Assembly: GCA_937934355.1 (NCBI GenBank) | Contig: CALGZY010000235.1 | Location: 1-29,170 of the forward strand | DNA: 29,170 bases | Origin: an uncultured Collinsella sp. | Lineage (GTDB): Bacteria; Actinomycetota; Coriobacteriia; Coriobacteriales; Coriobacteriaceae | Direction: 5' to 3' | Shown: piece after piece, positions 24,464 through 29,170 of the stretch | Layout: every line of letters begins with the position of its first letter | Numbering within the stretch: the stretch's first letter is position 1 | The notes under the pieces: generated by a model | What the model was told of the DNA's origin: nothing | What the model saw: only the letters and a program-made list of their open reading frames with translations | The model's database searches: none | Translations under genes and position numbers: made by a program

Positions 24464-24854
24464 GGTCGATGTCCATGCTGGCGATTAGGTTGATGTTGGT
24501 GTCTAGGAGGTTCTCTAGCACGATGTCGCCCATGCGGATGGGGGCGTTGACGACTAGGCCTCGGATGAAGTTCATGGCTTGGGTGTGGAGTGCCAGCGGG
24601 ATGGCTTCGGATGTGCGGACGGGGAGCAGGGCTTCGTCGCCGCCGGAGACAGCCACGGTCGTCGTGAGCACGCGCATGGGGCAGGTGAGCTCCTGATGCG
24701 CGAACTTATCGCCGCGCAGGCAGTTGTTGCCGGTTACGGAGCGCACTTCTACCACGGCGCCGTCTGCGTCACGCTCTACCTCTACGGTCAGGAGGCATTC
24801 GGATGGGCAGGTGGTGCAGTTGAACTGCAGCGTCTCGGTCGCATTCGTGCTCAT
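24444..24854 (-). CDS. DUF1667 domain protein
   Basis: The 136-residue protein has an N-terminal CTTCPSECLLTVEVE motif and a second GNNCLRGDKFAHQEL motif. The four cysteines look like an FeS or zinc site. The C-terminal half includes RVLTTTVAV and VRTSEAIPLAL, as in the DUF1667 family. Such proteins are regularly encoded directly after two FAD oxidoreductases, as here, and probably act as a small electron-transfer or assembly subunit of that complex; this role is inferred. It starts 3 bases after the stop of the upstream gene. Confidence 0.88.
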   Translation of the reverse strand: MSTNATETLQFNCTTCPSECLLTVEVERDADGAVVEVRSVTGNNCLRGDKFAHQELTCPMRVLTTTVAVSGGDEALLPVRTSEAIPLALHTQAMNFIRGLVVNAPIRMGDIVLENLLDTNINLIASMDIDRAQVAN

Positions 24855-24857
24855 GAG

Positions 24858-26204
24858 CTATGCCTCCTCAATGGGATCGACAGACAGAATAATCTCTCTA
24901 GCACCTAGGTCGAGTGCGCGCTGAATCACCTTCGCCGGCAGCGGGAAGCTTTCCATGACGCTTGGCTTAAAAGCGCGGACCTTGCCGGCGAACAGTTCCT
25001 CGCCGTCGGCCAAGATCCTCACGCAGGCGGCATCGACTGGCCGGCGCACGCGGAAGTTCAGCTTGGTGAGCGCCACGGTCGTAATGCGTCCCGGCAGTGC
25101 GTATCCCGCAACGCCGGCAGGGGAGACGGTGAGCTCCCAGTTCGGAACGGTGCCCGCGCCGGTCCCCAGCGCGTACGCCGCCGCAGCTGCGCCAGCCCTC
25201 TCGGACTCGGTCGTCACATTGTCCGCAAGGTCGTGCACGTGCAGCACATTGCCGCAGGCAAAGATGCCCGGCACGCCTGTCTGCAGGCTCTGGTCCACCA
25301 CGGCGCCCCGCGTGCGCGGGTCAAGCTCAACGCCCGCGCCCACCGAAAGCTCGTTCTCGGGAATCAATCCCACCGAAAGCAGCAGCGTGTCGCACGGAAC
25401 GATGCGCTCCGTTCCGGCAATGGGCGCCAGATGTTCGTCGACCTGGCTTACCTCGACCGCTTCCACGCGGTTGTGCCCGATCACGCGTGTGACGGTGGTG
25501 GACAGGTGCAGCGGAATTCCAAAGTCGTGCAGGCAGTTCTTCACATTGCGGCGCAGTCCGTTGGCGTACGGCATGAGCTCGTATACGCCCTCGACGGAAA
25601 TCCCCTCGAGCGTGCAGCGGCGCGCCATGATGAGCCCGATGTCACCCGAGCCCAAAATGACGGCGCGCGAGCCGGGTTTGAGGTTCTCGATATTGATGTA
25701 TCGCTGCGCCAGGCCTGCCGTAAACACGCCGGCGGGTCGGCTGCCGGGAATCTTGATCTCGCTGCGGGTGCGCTCACGGCAACCCATAGCAAGGACGACC
25801 GCGCGCCCGGTGAGCTGCAGCATACCGGAGGGATTCATGAGCGTGACGGTATGGACCGCGCTGTCTCCCGTAGGCTCGCCTGAATCAATCCCAATCACCA
25901 TGCCGTTCAGGAAAAGCGCAATGTCGGTTGCGTGCACCTGGTCGATAAAGCGCTGCGCGTACTCGGGACCGGTGAGCTCCTGTTTAAAGTGCGACAGGCC
26001 AAAGCCGGGGTGGATGCACTGGCGCAGGATGCCGCCCAGATGCTGCTCGCGCTCCACGATGGCCACGCGTGCGCCTGCCTTATGCGCGGCCATCGCGGCC
26101 GCCATGCCGGCAGGTCCGCCGCCGATAACGACCACGTCGAACGCCTGCGTTGCCACGGCCTTAACGGCGCCGGTATCAATCGCGCTCGATTTGTATTCCG
26201 CCAT
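24858..26204 (-). CDS. NAD(P)/FAD-dependent oxidoreductase, middle gene of the glp-type cassette
   Basis: The 448-residue flavoprotein has an FAD-binding motif VVVIGGGPAGMAAAMAAHKAGARVAIVE near residue 25 and a second nucleotide-binding motif AVILGSGDIGLIMARR near 190. LGGILRQCIHPGFGL holds a conserved Cys next to the flavin. The C-terminal FAD loop is GVPGIFACGNVLHVHDLADN. It resembles the pyridine-nucleotide disulfide oxidoreductases found with GlpA-like proteins in anaerobes. It probably hands electrons from the GlpA-like subunit to NAD(P) or an FeS acceptor; this is inferred from context. The gene starts 1 base after the GlpA-like stop codon. No membrane segments are seen. Confidence 0.88.
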   Translation of the reverse strand: MAEYKSSAIDTGAVKAVATQAFDVVVIGGGPAGMAAAMAAHKAGARVAIVEREQHLGGILRQCIHPGFGLSHFKQELTGPEYAQRFIDQVHATDIALFLNGMVIGIDSGEPTGDSAVHTVTLMNPSGMLQLTGRAVVLAMGCRERTRSEIKIPGSRPAGVFTAGLAQRYINIENLKPGSRAVILGSGDIGLIMARRCTLEGISVEGVYELMPYANGLRRNVKNCLHDFGIPLHLSTTVTRVIGHNRVEAVEVSQVDEHLAPIAGTERIVPCDTLLLSVGLIPENELSVGAGVELDPRTRGAVVDQSLQTGVPGIFACGNVLHVHDLADNVTTESERAGAAAAAYALGTGAGTVPNWELTVSPAGVAGYALPGRITTVALTKLNFRVRRPVDAACVRILADGEELFAGKVRAFKPSVMESFPLPAKVIQRALDLGAREIILSVDPIEEA

Positions 26205-26205
26205 C

Positions 26206-27663
26206 CTAGCGAACCCCCTTCAGCTGTCCCTCGACCAGCCAGGATCCGGCATCCTCCAACAGCACCTCGCTGGGATCGCAGCCCAACTCGCGCGCTAGGA
26301 TTGACACTACGCGGCTCTGGCAAAAGCCACTTTGGCACCGACCCATGCCGGCGCGGCAGCGGCGCTTGATGCCCTCGACCGAAACCGCGCCCGGGTGGCG
26401 TCGAATCGCGGCAACGATCTCGGCCTCGGGCACCGTCTCGCAGCGGCAGACGATTTGTCCCCACGCGGGATCGGACTCAATCAGCTTTTCCTTGCGCGCC
26501 AGCGGTGCGCGGTCAAAATCGTCCGGCGCGCGGCGAATTGGGTTCCAGTTCGCCCGCTCGTGCAGCTCCACGCCCGCCTCACGCATCGCAAGCTCCATGC
26601 GCTCGGCAATGGCCGGCGCGCTCGCCACGCCCGGCGACTGAATGCCCGCTGCCTGGAAAAGCCCCGGCACCACGGCCGACTGTCCAATAAAGAAGTCGTT
26701 TGTCCCCTCAATGACCGGGCGTCCTCCGGCAAATGCGCGCACCACGCGGCGTGTATCCAGATCGGGCACCAGCTTGCGCGCGCCGGTCAGCAGCGCGTTG
26801 ACGTCGCCTGCATAGGTCTGCGTGTCGCCTGGCTCGCGCACAGCGGCCGTGGCGGTGATCACGGTGTTACCGTGTACGGTACCCGTGACGATAACGCCCT
26901 TCGATATCGGCGTCGGCACCGGGTAGAGGGGCATGAGCGCGCGTGGTTCCTTGTCCAGCACCACGATGTTGCCCTGACGCCAGATCATCTGGAACTCCTC
27001 GGCGCCCGCCATATGCGAGATGTCGGCGGCGCCGTTGCCCGCGGCGTTGATCAGGTAGCGGCAGCGCACGTTGCCAGCGGGGGTCGCCAGCGTAAAACGC
27101 GCGGTTTTGTCATCCGAGCCGGCAACATCAATTGCGTCCACTGGCGCAGACCGCATAAACGTCACGCCGTTGGTGACCGCGTTCTCCAGCGCTGCAATGG
27201 CTACTTCAAACGGGTCAACGTAACCGGTCGAAGGGCACCATAGCGCGCACGTTGCCTTGGCACTCGCGCGCGGCTCCAGCTCGCGGATGCGCTCGGGGCC
27301 GATAATCGACAGCTCGGGCACGCCGTTGGCCAGGCCATTCTGGCGCAGCTTCTGCAGGTGCGCGCGGTCCTCGTCGTTAAACCCCAGAACCATCGACCCG
27401 GTGCGGCGGAATAAAAAGCCCAGTTCCTTAGCCCAGGTGCCATACAGCTCGCAACCACGGGCATTGACCTGCGCCTTTACGGTTCCCGGCGCCGGATCGT
27501 AGCCGGCGTGCACCAGGCCGCCGTTGGCCTTCGACGCGCCCAGCGCAATGTCGTTAGCCGCCTCGACCACGCAAATGGACAGGTCAAACCGCGCGAGCTG
27601 CCGCGCGATGGCGCATCCAGTAATGCCCGCGCCGACAATCGCGATATCAAACGTTTCTGTCAC
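26206..27663 (-). CDS. GlpA-like FAD oxidoreductase with C-terminal [2Fe-2S] domain
   Basis: The 485-residue protein is a DAO-fold flavoprotein with the N-terminal FAD motif DIAIVGAGITGCAIARQLAR, followed by GASKANGGLVHAGYD. The substrate side contains YLINAAGNGAADISHMAG and FAGGRPVIEG. Residues from about 405 form a BFD-like [2Fe-2S] domain: IVCRCETVPEAEI, then RRCRAGMGRCQSGFC. Known relatives oxidise glycerol-3-phosphate (GlpA) or 2-hydroxyglutarate; the substrate here is not certain and no glpK or glpF is nearby. The GTG at 27663 is supported by GGGAGG 4 bases upstream. It heads a tightly coupled three-gene operon. Confidence 0.88.
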   Translation of the reverse strand: MTETFDIAIVGAGITGCAIARQLARFDLSICVVEAANDIALGASKANGGLVHAGYDPAPGTVKAQVNARGCELYGTWAKELGFLFRRTGSMVLGFNDEDRAHLQKLRQNGLANGVPELSIIGPERIRELEPRASAKATCALWCPSTGYVDPFEVAIAALENAVTNGVTFMRSAPVDAIDVAGSDDKTARFTLATPAGNVRCRYLINAAGNGAADISHMAGAEEFQMIWRQGNIVVLDKEPRALMPLYPVPTPISKGVIVTGTVHGNTVITATAAVREPGDTQTYAGDVNALLTGARKLVPDLDTRRVVRAFAGGRPVIEGTNDFFIGQSAVVPGLFQAAGIQSPGVASAPAIAERMELAMREAGVELHERANWNPIRRAPDDFDRAPLARKEKLIESDPAWGQIVCRCETVPEAEIVAAIRRHPGAVSVEGIKRRCRAGMGRCQSGFCQSRVVSILARELGCDPSEVLLEDAGSWLVEGQLKGVR

Positions 27664-27680
27664 AGTGCCTCCCAGACGAG

Positions 27681-27695
27681 TTGACAGGCTGTCAA
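27681..27695. promoter_or_regulatory. Perfect palindrome, probable operator of the flavoprotein operon
   Basis: TTGACAG-G-CTGTCAA is a perfect 7-1-7 palindrome 17 bases upstream of the GTG start of the GlpA-like gene. Size and place fit a repressor binding site in the leader. A TAGGAT on the minus strand just upstream (27706-27711) could be the -10 box. The regulator is not identified. Confidence 0.5.
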
Positions 27696-27833
27696 TAAGA
27701 ACATCCTACGGTCTACACACCCCCAGCAGGGCGGCAATGCGGCGAACAGCCCCGCAACACCCGCCAACGGCAGGCGAGGGGAGACTCAGCAACGTCGACG
27801 TCTTTGTCTGCTGATCCCGGTGCCGGAGGTTTG

Positions 27834-27961
27834 TCTCGATCTATAACAGTAAGAAGGTTTTTGAGGTCCAAGATGTTACAGATTGAGATTGAAGCCGGGG
27901 AGAGATTCTTCTGTCTCGATCTGTAACATCTGGGGACCGTTTTGGGGTCTAGATGTTACAG
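27834..27961. repeat. Two tandem TGTAACAT-type palindromes, family E
   Basis: Unit 1 pairs TCTCGATCTATAACAG (27834-27849) with AGATGTTACAGATTGAGA (27871-27888) imperfectly. Unit 2 pairs ATCTGTAACATCT (27919-27931) with AGATGTTACAG (27951-27961). Both units start TGTCTCGATCT and are direct repeats of one another about 80 bases apart. The remaining sequence from 27696 to 27833 shows no gene. Confidence 0.7.
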
Positions 27962-28191
27962 TACTGACCAGTAAGAACGACAAAATCGAACACACTGCTT
28001 ACCTGCGGGTTTAAGTACGGCAACAACGGCACAAGCGCGTAAAAACGGGCTAGCACATGCACTTGGGATAATTTGGGGATACGAAAGCCACGCGGACGTG
28101 CACCCCAAATATCCGTGTTTATTAACACAAAGATCACCATGCCGCCCAGGGTCGTGATGTCGTCGGGCAGCTCGTAGCTCCTCCCAGTCAT
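27949..28191 (-). CDS. Hypothetical protein, possible gene remnant
   Basis: An 80-residue frame starts at ATG 28191 after a purine-rich GGAGGAAGAGGA ribosome site and begins MTGRSYELPDDITTLGG. I do not recognise the family. The start follows the decayed XRE gene by 16 bases, so the two were probably one operon of the regulator-plus-partner type. The C-terminal codons run into the family E palindrome, which suggests the original 3' end has been lost. A hydrophobic stretch (MVIFVLI) is too short for a membrane helix. Confidence 0.35.
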   Translation of the reverse strand: MTGRSYELPDDITTLGGMVIFVLINTDIWGARPRGFRIPKLSQVHVLARFYALVPLLPYLNPQVSSVFDFVVLTGQYCNI

Positions 28192-28207
28192 TCCTCTTCC
28201 TCCATCC

Positions 28208-28431
28208 CTATGCGGCCTCGTCCGTGTTCCAGCCCATCAGGTCGTTGGGCGGATAACCAAGAAACTGCGAGATAGCCAAGAGCTTGTCTGCTCCAGGAAT
28301 CTAATCGCCGCTCTCGTACTTCGCGAAAGTGCTGACTTTCACTCCTACCTTGGAAGCGACCTCAGCCTGAGGAAGGTCAGCTCGGGCGCGTGCGGCGCGG
28401 ATATCCCCGCCAGCTCCTTACTGAAGTCCAT
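28208..28431 (-). pseudogene. XRE-type HTH regulator, decayed
   Basis: Starting from ATG 28431 (MDFSKELAG), the frame is lost at a run of four G on the coding strand (plus-strand CCCC, 28405-28408). In the -1 frame the sequence continues DIRAARARADLPQAEVASK and VGVKVSTFAKYESGD, a clear helix-turn-helix of the XRE/Cro-CI class. A TAG stop then follows (28301-28303), and the frame goes on with IPGADKLLAISQFLGYPPND and LMGWNTDEAA to a natural stop at 28208. Two lesions in about 75 codons show a dead gene. GGAGG lies 4 bases before the ATG, so translation once began there. The PNDLMGW end resembles PNDLLGW in the intact XRE gene at 28574, so they may be related. Confidence 0.8.
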
Positions 28432-28469
28432 TCGTTCCTCCTTAGAGGCGTTTTTCTGTCTGTCGAATT

Positions 28470-28499
28470 CCATAACGAACAGTTTCATGTCCCTGTCAA
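28470..28499 (-). promoter_or_regulatory. Promoter for the decayed XRE gene
   Basis: On the minus strand TTGACA (28494-28499) and TTATGG (28470-28475) are spaced by 18 bases. It points away from the intact XRE gene and its own promoter, giving a divergent arrangement. Confidence 0.55.
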
Positions 28500-28518
28500 C
28501 CAAATAAGCAACATTTTT

Positions 28519-28546
28519 TTGCGTACAGACATTTTTTGTTTACTAT
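28519..28546 (+). promoter_or_regulatory. Promoter for the XRE-RhuM genes
   Basis: TTGCGT (28519-28524) and TACTAT (28541-28546) are spaced by 16 bases, about 28 bases before the XRE ATG. The region is AT-rich and has several CAGAC/GTCTG-like words that could be operator half-sites. Confidence 0.5.
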
Positions 28547-28573
28547 TCACTTAACATAAAGAAGGGAGCGAGG

Positions 28574-28957
28574 ATGAACCTTCGTCTAAGAGAGCGCCGA
28601 GAAGCCCAGGGGCTAAACCAAAAGGAGCTAGCACAAAAAGTCGGCAAGTCATTCCGAACTATTCAGTCTTGGGAGCGCGAGGAGAGCTATCCGAATGCAG
28701 AGCTCGTGGGTGCGCTCTGCGAAGTATTCAACACCGACCCCAACGACCTGCTCGGATGGTACGATGAGCATCCCGAGGACAAGCCGACGGCGCCGGCAGG
28801 CGCGGAGGGCGAGCTGATCACCTGCTACCGGCAGAGCACCGAGAAGAGGCGCTCGAAGATCCTGGAGACGGCACGCGACCAGGCCGAGCTGTCCCAAGCT
28901 CAGGCTGCGGCGCCTGAAGGCGAAGGGCTGGAAGCGGATCAAGTAAGGTCCGCGTAG
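28574..28957 (+). CDS. XRE-family HTH transcriptional regulator
   Basis: The 127-residue protein has a typical N-terminal helix-turn-helix (about residues 3-58): LRLRERREAQGLNQKELAQKVGKSFRTIQSWEREESYP, broken here into LNQKELAQKVG and TIQSWERE as the recognition parts. It ends in FNTDPNDLLGW. A charged C-terminal tail (TEKRRSKILETARDQAELS) may help oligomerise. It likely represses its own divergent promoter region. GAAGGGAGCGAGG precedes the ATG. The RhuM-like gene follows after 23 bases, so it is probably its partner. Nothing identifies a phage or defence island beyond that. Confidence 0.85.
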   Translation: MNLRLRERREAQGLNQKELAQKVGKSFRTIQSWEREESYPNAELVGALCEVFNTDPNDLLGWYDEHPEDKPTAPAGAEGELITCYRQSTEKRRSKILETARDQAELSQAQAAAPEGEGLEADQVRSA

Positions 28958-28980
28958 ACATCCAGCGGAAAGGAAGATAT

Positions 28981-29170
28981 ATGGAAGACCCCATCCAGGC
29001 CGAGATAATCCTGTACCAGTCCGAGGGGACAAACGTGCCGGTGCAGGTCTACTACAAGGACGAGACCCTTTGGGTCTCGCAGGCGGCGATGGCCGAGCTG
29101 TTTGACGTCACCGTGCCGACAATCTCGGCGCACCTGAAGAACATTTATGACAGCGGAGAGCTACAAAAGG
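28981..29170 (+). CDS. RhuM-family protein, N-terminal part (runs off window)
   Basis: The visible 63 codons begin MEDPIQAEIILYQSEGTNVP and continue VQVYYKDETLWVSQAAMAEL then FDVTVPTISAHLKNIYDSGE. This matches the start of RhuM (virulence/Fic-associated) proteins: an IILYQ strand, ETLWVSQAAMAELF and a DNA-binding-like TISAHLKNIY segment. RhuM function is poorly defined; members occur in mobile regions near toxin or defence genes. GGAAAGGAAG lies before the ATG. The 3' end and downstream context are outside the window. Confidence 0.85.
   Translation, partial: MEDPIQAEIILYQSEGTNVPVQVYYKDETLWVSQAAMAELFDVTVPTISAHLKNIYDSGELQK

Overview
The window is high-GC DNA with densely packed bacterial genes. 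The gene set (Sec machinery, MobA, xanthine-dehydrogenase-like hydroxylase, NADP-type glutamate dehydrogenase, glp-type flavoprotein cassette) and many hairpin elements between genes suggest an anaerobic gut actinobacterium of the Coriobacteriia, most likely Collinsella or a relative. The assignment is inference from gene content, composition and style; no 16S gene is present. Region 1 (1-6954) is a selenium and molybdenum block. It holds the 3' part of a molybdopterin oxidoreductase, selA, selB, the selenocysteine tRNA gene selC (anticodon UCA), mobA, and a Cys-rich DUF3343 (Se/S-carrier-like) protein. selA and selB overlap by 4 bases. A hairpin between the oxidoreductase stop and selA resembles a bacterial SECIS element. 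Region 2 (7212-12543) has gdhA with a clear terminator, then a two-gene operon for a molybdenum hydroxylase: an FAD subunit and a fused [2Fe-2S]-Mo subunit. Region 3 (12544-21277) is housekeeping: tRNA-Leu(UAG), tig, clpP, clpX, valS and folC. Region 4 (21278-23157) holds an IS110-family insertion sequence with a frameshifted transposase and a structured non-coding end that is a candidate bridge-RNA locus. Region 5 (23158-27663, minus strand) has an M24 Xaa-Pro-type peptidase and a three-gene flavoprotein operon (GlpA-like, pyridine-nucleotide disulfide-type FAD protein, DUF1667). Region 6 (27664-29170) is an AT-richer accessory edge: a possible gene remnant, a decayed XRE repressor gene not visible as an open frame, an intact divergent XRE regulator, and the start of a RhuM-family gene. 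The most striking feature is not a gene. Nearly every intergenic space over about 100 bases contains one or more hairpin-forming repeats of at least six families. In family A (five copies) and family B (three tandem copies) an outer stem sequence is conserved, while the inner stem changes on both sides so that pairing is kept. A different, more elaborate element occurs once on each side of valS in opposite orientations, with unrelated outer arms but the same core. This covariation argues for selection or a copying mechanism acting on structure, and these families are the best candidates for an undescribed system here.
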